A DNA stretch of 64,000 nt from Lunularia cruciata (GCA_948567375.1 OX419757.1:67456001-67520000); one strand, 5' to 3'; counted from the first letter of the stretch, positions 24,437 through 35,988 are shown. Notes: generated by a model not told the origin, from the sequence alone. Numbers and translations: made by a program.

Positions 24437-26879
24437 ATGACAATATCCTTGGTGGTAGGATGCACATGAATCATTTGGCTAGGTCAATAGAGACTACGAT
24501 AGAGTCAAACCCTAAGGTGGTCTGCGGCAATTCACAAACCAGATCCATGCTTGCCTATCCCTATTGTTATGTAGGAGTAGGGAGGGGTTGAAGAAATCCT
24601 ACGGAAGCTTGATTAGAATCTTTATTTTGTTAATAGAGTTGGCAACTTCAAATATATTCCATCACATTGTTGCTCATCTTGGGCCAATAGCAATGGCATT
24701 TGATTACATCTAAGATATTGTCCACTCCAACATGACTTACAATGGTGGAATCATGACAGTCTGCTAGGATGGTGGTTCTTATGTCTATGGCATTGAAGAT
24801 CTATAACTTGCCATCACAAAAGGTGAGTCCTTGGGTATTGGTGATGCCTTTGGATAAACAAGGGTTATTTTTTGTAACAGCAAGAATCCTTGGCCAAAAT
24901 TCTAGGTTCATCTTCTTGACCTCTACTACTAGATTGTTTGCCACAGGCATTTGGCTGAATACATTTGCAAGTTGCTTCTTGCCTTCCACATATGTGATTG
25001 TCATATTGAAGCATTGTCTCCACTCTACCCATTGAATTTGTTGACGAGATAGATCTTTTTGTGTCTTGAGGTAGACTAGAGGTTTGTGGTTTTTTTCCAC
25101 TAAAAATGCCTTCTTGCCAAGATAGTGCTTCCAATAATTGGTTGCCAGGACAATAGCCAACTCTTTTCATTTGGTGGTATGATAGTTGCATTTTGCTAGT
25201 AATAGCTTTCAAGAGAAATATGCAACTTGGTACCATCTATTATGCCACTCTTTTTGTAAGATTGCTCTCATTGTTATATTTGATGCATCTATAGCCAACT
25301 TGACTGGATGTTTTGGGTCATACTATTTCAAGAATGGTGCATGTAACAATGCATCTTTCAATTCTTGAAAGGCCAATTCTTGTATAGTTCCCCACATCTA
25401 GTTCTTCCACTTGCCAAGTAGTGCCATGAGAGGTTATGCAACCTTGGAGAAATATTTGACAAATTGACAATAAACCCATCAATCCCAATAAACTCTTGAG
25501 TTGAGTTTGATGTTCTAGAGCACCCCATTTTTTAATGACCTCTATTTTACTAATTAATACTTAAACAACTTTTGCAATTACTATATGCCCCAAGTAGTCT
25601 ACTTCCAACTCTGGAAATAGACTACTTGCACTTTGAGATTTTGGCATACAATTGTATTTTATCATAAATATAAAATATATTATCTAGAGGACTAGAGGAC
25701 TTATTGCAAATGTTGCTTGTGCTTTGTCATCATCTTGGTATAGACTAAGATGTCACCTAGGAAAGTGATAATAGATTTATCCAAGTGTGGATGAAAAATG
25801 TCATTCATCAAATGCATGAAAGTAGTTGGTGCATTGGGGAGGCTAAACATCATCAACAAGTCCTCAAAGTGACCATACCTTGTTCCAAAGGCTATTTTGT
25901 GTATGTCTTCCTCCACAATCTTGATTTGGTTATAACCACTCCGTACATCAAGTTTGGTGAAGTGTTTTTTTCCCATTGAGTTGATTAAATAGGTCATCCA
26001 TGTAGAGTAAGGGATATTTGTTCTTCATCATTTGTTCATTTATGCCTCAATAGTCAATGCATATGTGTATTAACCATCCTTCTTCTTCACAAACAAGACA
26101 AGAGCCTCAAATGGTGATATGCTAGGTTGGATAAACCCTTTTTGTAGTATATCCTTAATTTGAGCCTCAATTTGAGTACTCCTCCAACTCATGAGGTGAT
26201 AGTCAATATGAGGCCTTACAAAGAGATGTGTTCCCAAGAAGTATCTAAATTTTATGATCCACTCTCCTTTTTGGTAGTAATCTTGAGGGTAGGTAATCCA
26301 AGAAGACATCTTGAAACTCATTGACCATATCTTTTAATTTCCCAAGAATTTATCCATTGAGTTGTGCACTCTAGACTTCTCTTATTAGGCCCATGAAGCA
26401 TCTATATGTCTTATGTATAGCTATTGTCCCTATAACATAGAGAGGTATTTCTTGCCTATGTGATCTTTTTTAATTCCAATGATATTCCTTTGTGATTTCT
26501 CACTGCTTTCTTTCTCCAATCAACCGTGTAGGTTGTAGTGCTCCATCCATGACATGCCTAGTATTGCATCATAATGAGCTAACCATGTTACTTGCCACTA
26601 AATCTCTTCTTGATACTCTCCTATAGAGTGTACTCCCTTTCTAGGTAACAACTCAATCCTCTTTGTTTGACCATTAGGTAACTCTACTTCTTCATTCTCA
26701 TCCTTCTCCATATCTATCCCCAACCTTATTGCAATAGAGCAAGACAAGAAACTCTCTATTGCTCCAAAGTCTATCAATACTCTTGACTGATTGCCTTCTA
26801 GGACTCCATTCATGACAATCAATTGTGATTTTGTCTTCCTCAACCTTTGCTCACTCATTCTCTTCCTCCTCCTTACTTT

Positions 26880-28204
26880 TCTCTTCTATATTGAGCTAGT
26901 AAGGCCACAATGTACATTTATTGGAGATCTTTGTTTTCCAATATGATTTCTACATCCTCCTCTTCAACTTGTCTCTCCATGTTGTTCAAAGATTGCCTAT
27001 ATGGAGGCCAAGGGCCTCTAAGAGATGAGCACAAAAATTGATGGCTATGTGCTCAACTCAATCACAATTGCAGCAACATTATATTTTTGCTCGATTCCCT
27101 TCTTCTTATGGGACTCCATCTCTCCTTTCTTTGACCCATCCCCATTCTTCTTGGAACGGTCATGCTCCTTGATCTTGGAACAAATGTTGCCCAATCCATA
27201 AGAACTAGTCCACTTGTAATACTTTGAGTGCAAGAGAACTCTTCAAGAGAGATATAAGAGAGAAAACATAGATTTCACACTCAATCCTCCGATGCACTAA
27301 AGGAGCACCTTCTCTTTATTATATACCCAAGGAAGATCTCCTCCAATGAAGCTCTACCATAAGATTAGGTACATGGATAGATGACCTATCAGCAAGCTCC
27401 ACCCTTCAATAACTTGCTTGGATGGGTGACATGTTGGTCTTGGTCCTATCTGGTTGGTCAAACAAGCTTTGACCAAAGGGAAACTTTTAGAGAATCTTCT
27501 TGTAGGAATCTCAGAATCACATGGATGAGGTACAGTTGGAAATCTCTTGGTAAGACAAACCAAGGGGGAGGGAAGGCCAACCTTTCCTTCATTGAGAGGG
27601 GATCTACACATTTTTGAGGCCTAATTCATTCGTTTAGGCCTTTGAAATTGCCTTTGAAGTTTAGGCCTATTTTGGCTTCTTCTACCCTATTAGTGGAAGT
27701 GTTCTTTTGGTGATACCTCTATCTGATCTACATTCTCCATCATGTGTAACATCCTTCCACATGTCACCATCCCGAGTTTCATCTCTAGATCATATGCCTA
27801 GCTATTGATTCTAAGTTTCCAAGCATGTTTTGGTTTTTGGCCTATTAGTAGAAGTACTCTTTTGGTGATACCTCTAGCTTATCTACTTAGTCCATCATGT
27901 ATAACATCATTCCAGATGTTACTAAACCAAATTTTCTTGCTAGATCATCTATTCAGTTATTGGTATTACACCATCAAAGTGTGGTGTTTCAACCTAATAA
28001 TGTTTAGATGGGACTACCCCTTCACTTCCTCCAAGTGCCCCTAATATTCTATGGGTGCAAGCAATGGCTTAAAAAATAGTGTGAGGTTTTGTACCATTAC
28101 TTCTTGGTGAATTTGCTCTTTTAGCCCTTGTTTGAAATTGTCTAGAGCTTCCACTAGACTCATATTAGTTATTGTGACCTGCAAATCAAGAAATTCTCCC
28201 ATGT
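26880..28204 (-). pseudogene. D1 gag remnant, split by a solo LTR
   Basis: The left part (26880-27214) contains a Lys-rich stretch and a degraded zinc knuckle, C-C-N-C then His then Cys, with a stop inside it. The right part (28041-28204) reads GEFLDLQVTITNMSLVEALDN and QGLKEQIHQEV, matching the gag of D2. Between them sits the solo LTR at 27215-27970. The flanking gag codons correspond to the HHFGGLVPMELGNI segment of D2, so the reading is continuous once the insertion is discounted. Confidence 0.72.
27215..27970 (-). repeat. Solo family D LTR inserted in D1 gag
   Basis: It begins TGTAATACTTTGAG and ends TTGGTATTACA. Target duplication halves read on the minus strand are GATGG and AGTGG, each one change from the GGTGG present in the intact D2 gag. 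The U3 end carries a direct duplication of about 145 bp (roughly 27665-27805 and 27820-27965). Confidence 0.8.
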
Positions 28205-28607
28205 TGTAATACCAATAGTTTGACATATTATCTAGAGGTGAAAAATCACTTGGTAACATCTAGAAGGATGTTTTTTATGATGTGCTAGGTAGATAAGATA
28301 GAGATCTTACCAAAAGAGAACTTTTACTAATAGGGCAAAAGTTGGAAATAGTTCCACTCCGGTCAAACCTATTTGACTAACTAGATAGGACAAGGACCAA
28401 CACATCACTCATCCAAGCAACTAATCTAAGGGTGCAGCTTGCTAACATGTCACCAATCCTTGTATCTGATCCAAGGATGGAGCTTCCTTTGAGTGGATAC
28501 TCTTTGCTATATAATAAAGAGAAGGTGCTCCTTTAGGGCATCAAAGGATTGAGCGTGAAGTTTATGTTTTCTCTCTTGGAGAGTTCTCTTGTCCTCAAAG
28601 TATTACA
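28205..28607 (+). repeat. D2 5' LTR (U3-deleted)
   Basis: It begins TGTAATACCAATAG and ends AAAGTATTACA. It is 403 bp, against 629-756 bp for the others; the missing part is in U3. A TATA box (TATATAATAAAG) lies at 28508-28519. Confidence 0.82.
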
Positions 28608-28625
28608 ATAGTATAAGAGTAGGTG
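28608..28625 (+). promoter_or_regulatory. D2 primer binding site, tRNA-iMet type
   Basis: ATAGTATAAGAGTAGG directly follows the LTR and resembles the TGGTATCAGAGC complement of initiator tRNA-Met, with two or three changes in the pairing core. Confidence 0.6.
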
Positions 28626-28651
28626 TTTTCATCCAAGAGAATGGATCACTC

Positions 28652-28969
28652 CTCTTGGAAGAACACATGCTATTGAAATTGAGTAAATTTGAGGGCAAAA
28701 AAGATAGTACAATTGTTAAACTTGGGGGTGTCTTAGAGAGAGGACAGGATGAAGGCACTTGGAGAACAATTTTTTGCACCTTGCTTTCCATTTTTGAATC
28801 CATTCCCTATCAAGATTATATACATCAATGTGAGCAAATGAGAGAGATTCTTGTTTATCATTTTGGAGCAGAATTCATGGACAGAGTGATGAATTCTCCA
28901 AACCCAAAAATTCTACCTGTGGTGGTGTATGACAGAGAGTGGGACTTGACAATCTACATCATGTTGTGA
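28652..28969 (+). CDS. D2 ORF0, leader protein upstream of gag
   Basis: The open frame runs from the end of the LTR (an ATG lies at 28589 inside the LTR; an internal ATG at 28664 is an alternative start) to a stop at 28969. The C-terminal part MREILVYHFGAEFMDRV and PVVVYDREWDL aligns with family A ORF0 (MRAHLERTLGEERAEL and PVVHYDVFEVI) and with the F frame. The frame has stayed open in a copy whose gag is broken. No known domain was recognised. Confidence 0.5.
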   Translation, partial: LLEEHMLLKLSKFEGKKDSTIVKLGGVLERGQDEGTWRTIFCTLLSIFESIPYQDYIHQCEQMREILVYHFGAEFMDRVMNSPNPKILPVVVYDREWDLTIYIML

Positions 28970-29282
28970 TGTTATGGATCTGAATGCACCGAATCCTCAC
29001 CCTTTCAACATGCAAGTAGAAATCCATTATGTGGTTAGACCAAAAGTGATGTTTAGGGATTTGTAGTCCACAATTTTGGTGAGTAATATTATCAATGAGT
29101 GATAGCCTTTGAGGTCCCAATGGTAGCTCCAATAGTTTGTGCTCCCTCCCAAGTGATCATATCAAACCCTTTATTGAAGTAGGAAGTAGTAATTGAACAT
29201 TGGTTGTGTGTAGGAATCATGGATCCGTAGCTGTAGGAGTTGATACAAGGATTGCAAGTTGAATGAGTTTTGAGACATCAAG

Positions 29283-30130
29283 ATGACCATGGAGGAATTG
29301 AAAAATCAAGTATATACCATCAAGAATGATCAAGTAATGCAAGTAGCAGAGCCATCCCAACAACCAACACCAATGATCAAAGCACCTAGAGAGTTACTCA
29401 TGTTGAGGACACCAATCCCAATCAACAACCAAGCCACATTGTTGCTACAAATGAAAAAGACATGCAACATCAAGCCTTACATGGGACAACGTTCTATGGG
29501 AGTCGTGGAAAATTAGATTTCAATAAGGAATCAATACCTTTGATTGTTCATAATTGATTCTGCAAAGGTGTTTGCATGTGGGTACTTGACCAATAGAGCC
29601 CTCATTTGGTATGATGCTTGGGAATGATCATTGTTGGTAGAAGGAAGAAAGGTTACTTGGATAGCCATGCAAGAAGTGCTACTCAAGAATTTCCAATATG
29701 TGGAATTTGTGCAAATAGCACAAACTAGACTATGGGGGTTGAAGCAAAAGAATAGCATACAAGAATATGTGGAGGTGTTTCTAGATCTACATGTTACAAT
29801 AACCAATATGAGTCCAGCCAAGCTCTTGACAATTTCATAAGGGCATTAAAAGAGCAAATTCATCAAGAGGTAATAGCACAAAATCCTCACACTATTTTTG
29901 AAGCCATTGCTTCTGCTCAAAGGATAGCAAGGGTGCTTGGAGGAGGTGAAGCGGTAATACCAATGCAAAACTATTGGGCTGAGACACACCATTTTGGTGG
30001 ACTAGTTCCTATGGAATTGGGCAACATTCAATTCCAAGATCGAGGAACAAGACTCCTCCAAGGAGAACAAGGACGGATCAAAGAAAGAAGAGAAGGAGCT
30101 CCACATGAAGATGTATACAGATGTATTGAG
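29283..30130 (+). pseudogene. D2 gag remnant
   Basis: The start is MTMEELKNQVYTIKND. Blocks ALIWYDAWE, FQYVEFVQIAQTRLWGLKQK, SIQEYVEVFLDLHVTITNMS and PMQNYWAETHHFGGLVPMELGNI are spread over three frames. The pattern is the retrotransposon gag capsid family. Coding ends at APHEDVYRC, the first Cys of the expected zinc knuckle. Confidence 0.72.
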
Positions 30131-32721
30131 TTTCTCTCGTACTCTATAGACTGATTTACTGCCCATAGACTGACTAAGGGGGTAGTGTGCTCGCGTCCCT
30201 TTACCTATCACCATTCTTTGCCCATACTGGTTGCCTCTCCGGCCATACTCACATCATATTATGTTATTGTCTATCACTTTGCAACATGCTCAAGTATTGG
30301 ATATTGATTAATGTTCTGTTGCAGTAGGTACTCCCCATGTGGCCTCCCTCTCCATTTATCAAACAAACCAGTGGAGATCCCAACGGAGGGACTGTCTTTA
30401 CTCCAACTTACCAAAATATATCATTGGAAAACCTTTACCGCACAATTCAAACATTGATCTCCACCTCCTTTGTTACTTTTTCCCCTCGGGTCCCTTTGGG
30501 CCCTACTAGTGTGTATCTTTGGGCTTGGTCTTTTGGACTCGAGTTTTGTGCTCTTGTGTCCTTTTTTTGCATTTGTACTCGTGTCTTGTATTCCTTTCCC
30601 CTTTCCTTCAGGGTACTATTTTACATACAGCGGAACATCCTGTCAGAGTACATCGTCTGAATCTGCTGCCTCTAGTTGAAAGCGAAGTTACAAGATCTTC
30701 AATTTATAGCTTATGGAGCTGCCCACATCTTACTAAAATTTCGGTTTAAAGCAATAAAGGTATTTGTGACGCGAATCCTTAACTCGTCATACATCATCAG
30801 CCCTGCATCCGTCTCTATCATCCTTGGATTTGTTCTGAAAGTCGAAAGAAACTTCTAGAGTTCGGAAGACCATTCTGCTCAATTCACTTGAAGCGGTCCG
30901 CTGCTTGTGTTTGTTTTAAAAGCCAAAAGAACCTCCAGAATATAGAAGATGATTCTGCTCAAGTCACTTGAAGCGGTCCTCAGCAGCGGTCCTCGATGGG
31001 GTAAAGGTCAAACGGGGATAGGAAATGTCTCAAATGTATAGGTTTTTAAAATGAATGTTACTTAATAAACTAGATTCGTCATAAAATCCATACATATCTT
31101 TATAGAAAATTTTGAGAATATTATGAAATCTCAATATAGTTCTCTAACTTGAAATAGATTATATATTTTGCATAATTTCCATCTAGTTAGTTTTATTCTT
31201 GGTCAAATTTTTTATTTTAGACTGATGTGAGTCCAAAGTAATAATCTATTCAGTCGGAAATTCTTATCTCTCTAGATATTATACTTTATTGTTAAAAAAA
31301 ACTATTTATTTAATTGATCTTAATCCAAATTAATCTTTCATTCTAATTAATTCCTTTGGAAGAGGTTTCCGTTCCTTTTGTGGGGACCTCTTCTCGATGA
31401 ACGTAGGTCGAGGTAGTATAGTAAACTCGTTCCTAGCTTTTCATATAGTCTATGCCAGCCCTTTTGCCTGAATTGGACAATATGGTGGTCTGAGACTTCT
31501 TGTGTCTTCAAAGTGAATGGCTTTCAATATAGCACATGTATTCTCCTTGACTTACCTATTTGGGATTCCTGGTAATTGCAGTGATTACTGTAACCTATCA
31601 CTGGATAGATGTAGAGAAATTTGAGCTGAGGGAATAGGTAATCTTTTAAGAGTGCTATTATGGAAAATAGGTTCGCTTTAAAGATATTTGCGATATCACA
31701 AGAGGCTTGAGGAAGGTCGACGCATTCTAGTAAGATTTTCTTGATATAAACGTGACGAAAGGATGCCTTAGTCACAATTGCAATTATGTCGATATATTGA
31801 ATTGTTCACATGTACTTTTGAGTGGTAATGAAAATAGGTGATTTTGTATTATATTCTAAAATTTACAAAGATTCTACAGTTTACCGGTTTATTCAAAATA
31901 CTTTACCAATCATATACTCATAATTGCTTAGTATAATCGTAGTAGTCTTTATAAGATTAGTTATGATTTTCTTGTATTTTTATTATATAGCATGATATGT
32001 CTTTTAATTTATTTTATTATGAAAATATATGGGATTTAATTTCCTTTTTAAAAATATCTTAAGTCAATGGATTAATTGTCAGACTTGTTTTTTTCAACGT
32101 ATAAATTATAATTTGTAAGAATATATAATTTTATTTGGACTAAAGAATTGGAGGTATAAGAAAATCGTTTATACACAAAAGCCTATATAATTATGAAATA
32201 TAAATACTTAGTGTTTATTGTGAATGTACTCATTAAAACTAAGAAGAAGTTCTGATATCTTGGATGCATACTTACAAGAGATAATAAGAGATCTTGAAGT
32301 TAGATATTTATTTAAGTAATTTTGAAATAGAAAATAGAAATATGATAAATATATTATTATGTTTATGCTCTATTTCTTTAAGTAATTCTATGTCTTTTAC
32401 TAAAGAATTTTCTTAATATTTTCCAATAAGCACAAGAACCTTGATGTTGTACTATACCTAAGTTTAACATGACCTTTGGACTTGTATAAATCTAGTCGTC
32501 CACTAGTTGAAATACTATTTACTGCCACATGGTTATCAAGTGTTTGCTTACTGATATGTGGGCCCACCTTGCTCCTCACTTCATTTGAGGCCAATATTGC
32601 CTCTGTTTCTCTCACACCCCATCATGGTTTCATTCTATTCTTTCCTATGTTGCCCTTCCTTGCTCGTCTATTTTTTCCTTCTTACTCTTGCCTTTGCATT
32701 GCATTGCATTGAAGTGGTAGT
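30131..32721. other. Unassigned stretch with one tandem duplication
   Basis: The first 900 bp is less AT-rich and includes open frames up to 107 codons with no recognised domain, plus a splice-acceptor-like TTCTGTTGCAG at about 30316. From 31.0 to 32.6 kb the sequence is very AT-rich with nothing recognisable. It ends where family A ORF1 homology begins. Confidence 0.4.
30829..30990. repeat. Two imperfect 81-bp tandem units
   Basis: Units start at 30829 and 30910. Both contain a GATGATTCTGCTCAAG-like block followed by TCACTTGAAGCGGTCC. They are about 75-80 percent alike by eye. The core GCGGTCC recurs once more just after the second unit. Confidence 0.75.
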
Positions 32722-33106
32722 AGTGGCTGATTTGAAGAAAGGAGAATAGAATTTGAAGAGAGTGTTGAGAGGATTCAAGACCTTCACCATTTGGAGGAAA
32801 GAGTGATTCTAAGTGAAGGAATACAAGGCAAGGTCATGTTTATTGAGTCATGAGAGCAAGAGATTGAGAGAAAGTAGAGGTTTTTTTGACTTGGGATTGC
32901 ATGTTGGACCTTCTTCACCTAGATTGGGAGGGAGGAGATCTAAGAACAAGGAGTTATGTGAAGTTTGTGGAGTGGAAGGACTTCCAAAGAGCCATGATTG
33001 TAAAGGAGCAGTAACACTATTTGAGACTTATGTGAAGGATCTTAGAGAGAGTCATAGTATTGCTATAGAGAAACTAACATCTTCATCAAAAAGTTCTCAA
33101 GATTAG
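32722..33106 (+). pseudogene. A5 ORF1 remnant
   Basis: The zinc-knuckle part is damaged (no CX2CX4HX4C remains). The following block FFDLGLHVGPSSPRLGGRRS and CEVCGVEGLPKSHDC are clear and end at the usual SSKSSQD-like terminus, followed by a stop. The N-terminal 25 or so residues are missing because the element is truncated here. Confidence 0.72.
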
Positions 33107-33674
33107 TGATTCAGATTGATGGATAAAATATCCATGAGAGCTTGCTTAATTTGCTTAATTTGCACCTTTTGATTTGATCATGCCATAGAAAGCATGGAGC
33201 AACCTGAACCCTTTTACAACTAGAGTGGACTATTCTATAATAGTGCAAGTCATGTATATACTCTATAAGTTATAGGGTGAGAACAAAAATAGAAAAAAAA
33301 ATAGAGAGAAGAGAAGGTAGTGAGAGGCTAAGATGTGGAAACTTTGGTTTTCTTTGGCAAGAATGGAGAGGATATGGAGGCTTTAGTGAGAGACTTCAAG
33401 GTGCTTGCAAAGGAAATAATGAGAGGAGGAAGAATGAGTGGGCCTCATTACTACCAGATTTCTTTGAGGATGTATTTTCATAGTATTTTCATAGTAATTT
33501 TTATTGCATAGTAGAGGTCAAAATACCAAACAAGAGAGAAATAGATGGGTAAAAAGAGTCTTGGGAGAGTTTGACTAAAGCATTCATTAAGAACTTTTGT
33601 TAAGATGAGAGTTATGAGAGATTGATGACTGAAGTTAAGTCCTCAAGCAAGGAGATGGAGAGAAAGTGAGAGTT

Positions 33675-33808
33675 GATGCAAAAAGAGTGTAGAAGTAGAG
33701 TCTAGGTTCTATATTATTATACATAACCTAGACTCTAACTTCTACACTCTTTTTGCATCATCATCATTCCCACTCTTCCTCAATATTTTGAGGAAGAGTG
33801 GGAATGAT
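33675..33808. repeat. Two adjacent hairpins from an inverted re-copying event
   Basis: The first hairpin has arms 33675-33708 and 33725-33759 (34 against 35 nt, one indel) around a 16-nt loop. The second has perfect 21-nt arms 33763-33783 and 33788-33808 around TATT. The middle strand is a reverse-complement copy of gag sequence flanking it on both sides, and intact family A copies have no such palindrome. Confidence 0.9.
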
Positions 33809-34431
33809 GTTGAGACTATTATGATTGGGATAGGATTTATGCTCACAAGAATTATGTGGAAGGGTTAAAACCACAAATTAGAAGTAAGGTGAGATATGAG
33901 AAACCTTCTTCCAAGGTATAAGCTATCAAGTTTGCAGTTCTTATGGAAATGAGGTTGGAAGGAGATGAGGTTGATTTGGTGGTGAAGTAGGTTGTGCATC
34001 CTCCACAAGTTTAAATAACGGTGAGATTTCTGATCCTTTAGTGCCAAGGGTGGCACCACAAGTAGTGGTTGATCTTATCCTTGCACCTCTGCCAAAAGAT
34101 CCCCTTCAAACTATCATGGAGCAACTTGCAGATCGTAAGATCAATCTAATGTAACAATGGGAGACAAAAAAGATGGACCAAAATGTTGAGAGAGGCACTA
34201 AGGGTTATCCACATAGAGGAGGCCAACCAACTAGCAATTTTAATGATAGAGATTGTTTTGGTTATGGAGGTAGAGGGCACATCCAAAGGAATTGCCCAAA
34301 TTCCATGTACCATGGAGGAAGGGGTTATGAAGGGAAAAATAGAGAGAAGGAGAGAGGTGGTGAAGCCATGTACCTCCTATGAAAAATAAAGGTAAGGAGA
34401 TAGCATTCATAGATGTGGTGGAGAGCAAGTA

Positions 34432-34808
34432 TGTGAAAGATCAAGACCGAGGAGAGAAATAGGAGAATGGAAGATCACATTGGGACACTTGAATGTTGGA
34501 AAACTCCGAATGCCTAGCATACAAGGCTTTGGCTCTAGTATTTAAAAGGAGCATACAAGGCTCTTGAGAAGCTTCTCAAGAAGCTTCCTTGAGCCACTTT
34601 CTTGGAGTGCAAGCAAAGTTAATCGTTAATCGAGAAGGTTCTCAAGAAGCTTCCTTCTAGAAGTTGACTACTTAGCTTGCAAGCTAAGCTAGCTGGGAAG
34701 CTTCCCAAGAAGCTCCCTAGATACTTCTAGAATATTTTAGGCTAATTTTTCCTATTTGTCATTTCGTCAGCCCTAACTAACTTTGTTGCTAAACTCCGTA
34801 TTGTTACA
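34432..34808 (-). repeat. E: solo LTR with perfect target duplication and heat-shock-like dyads
   Basis: The insert runs TGTGAAAG to TTGTTACA, flanked by AAGTA at 34427-34431 and 34809-34813, and it splits an ESKYEKGE-coding site of A5 gag. Read minus, a TTTTAAATACT TATA-like box (about 34539-34550) is preceded by repeated GAAGCTTC and TTCTAGAA dyads, including one three-part TTCTAGAATATTTT at 34725-34738. That favours minus orientation. No related LTR or internal region was seen elsewhere in the window, so the family is otherwise unknown here. Confidence 0.82.
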
Positions 34809-35285
34809 AAGTATGAGAAGGGAGAATACTTAAACTCCAAAGGTCTTAACTCGGTGCTTTTAGCACAAGAGAAGAAGCGAGTCTATTTGCAGATGATATA
34901 CAGTCTCTCAAGAATTCACTCCTAGCAAGGATAGTCCAATGTCCACAGGGAGTACTCACAATACTGGTTCAATATTATCAATAAAGACTCTAGGAAAGAA
35001 GTTGGAGATGGATGATTTCTTGATCTCAGAGCAACAATGAGGCTACAATGTGTTGGAGGATGTTGGTAATCACAAGGCCAACATCATAGTGGGTCAACTG
35101 ATTGCTGTAAATCCTACATTGAGGAAGGAACTCAAAGGTGGTTTGATTTCTACAAGGAGCAAGAGAAAGAAGAAAGCAAAGGCTCTAGTATCAATGGCAT
35201 TGGTGGATGCAAAACCAACACCATAGGAGGCTTGTGAATATGCTCCAAGATTGATACAAGTGTAAATGGTCACACTATCAAATAT

Positions 35286-35988
35286 TGTAATACTACGAGA
35301 CAAGAGAAGAGAGAAAACACAAATTACACACTCAACATTCGGTGCCCCAAAGGAGCACCTTCTCTTTATTATATAGACAAAGAGGATCTCCTCCAAGGAA
35401 GCTCCACCATAGGATTAGGCACACAGATAGGTGACATGTCAACAAGCTCCACCCTTGGATTACTTACTTGGATGGGTGACATGTTGGTCTAGGTCCTATC
35501 TGGTTGGTCAAACAAGCTTTGACCAGAAGGAATCTTTTAGGGAATCTTCTTGTAGGAGTCTCAGAATCATGTTAGTAAGGTACCATTAGAAAGCTCTTGA
35601 TGAGACAAACTAATTGAGAAATCCATATATTTTTGAGGCCTATTTCATCAGTTTAGGCCTCCGAAATTGCCTTCAAAGATTTCAGGCATATTTTGGTTCC
35701 TACTCTATTAGTAGAAGTCCCCTTTTGGTGATACCTCTTTCTGATCTATTAGTCCATCATGTGTAAAATCCTTCCAGATATTACCAAACCAATTCTCACC
35801 TTTAAATCATATGTATAGCTATTGGTTCTATGGTTCTCAAGTCTATTTTGATTTTTGCCCTATTAGTAGAAGTACTCTTTTGGTGATACTTCTATCTGAT
35901 TTATTTTGACCATCACATATAACATCATTCAAGATGTTACCAAACCAAATTTCACATCTAGATCATATGGCTAGCTCTTGGTATTACA
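35286..35988 (-). repeat. Solo family D LTR in A5 protease region
   Basis: It runs TGTAATACTACG to TTGGTATTACA. The flanks AATAT and AGGAT are a decayed target duplication (3/5), and A5 coding continues from TIK to DALV across it. Like the LTR at 27215 it carries the doubled U3 unit of about 145 bp. Confidence 0.82.

Larger units (their letters stand above)
21367..26870 (-). pseudogene. D1 pol remnant: protease, RT, RNaseH, integrase with chromodomain
   Basis: Read minus, the order is as follows. The protease at 26598-26858 has VLIDFGAIESFLS, i.e. the D-S/T-G-A site with Phe. RT spans about 26321-25701, with KKKDG, LDVRSGYNQIKI and FLGDILVYTK; the catalytic YLDD has lost an Asp to Gly. RNaseH follows around 25160-24801 (VEKNHKPLVYLKTQ, WRQCFNMTITYVEG). 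The integrase core is in two pieces around insertion F (a GFDSIVVSIDLAK-type block on the right; APQLAQLYL and the STQFTS region on the left). A chromodomain ends it at 21367-21654 (HVEYLVHWKEYPLYEAIWE). The chromodomain, which in chromoviruses targets integration to marked heterochromatin, places D in that branch. Mutated active sites and many stops make it inactive. Confidence 0.82.
20725..28204 (-). mobile_element. D1: chromovirus-type Ty3/gypsy element, 5' truncated, hosting two insertions
   Basis: A family D LTR at the left is followed, in minus orientation, by chromodomain, integrase, RNaseH, RT, protease, zinc knuckle and gag. The body is split by insertion F (22331-24436) in the integrase and by a solo D LTR (27215-27970) in gag. 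The gag reading stops at 28204, where element D2 begins in the opposite orientation. The 5' LTR and the gag N-terminus are not found beyond D2. All frames are heavily mutated. Confidence 0.82.
28205..30130 (+). mobile_element. D2: family D element, 5' part only
   Basis: LTR, primer site, ORF0, gap and gag follow in plus orientation. The copy stops at the first Cys of the gag zinc knuckle near 30115; no protease, pol or 3' LTR follows. It abuts D1 gag in opposite orientation, consistent with insertion into D1 followed by loss of the distal part, or with a rearrangement. Confidence 0.78.

Noticed and set aside
30337-30660. 107-codon open frame with hydrophobic C-terminus behind a splice-acceptor-like TTGCAG
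   Set aside because: No domain, no partner exon and no conservation evidence; hydrophobicity follows from T-rich sequence.
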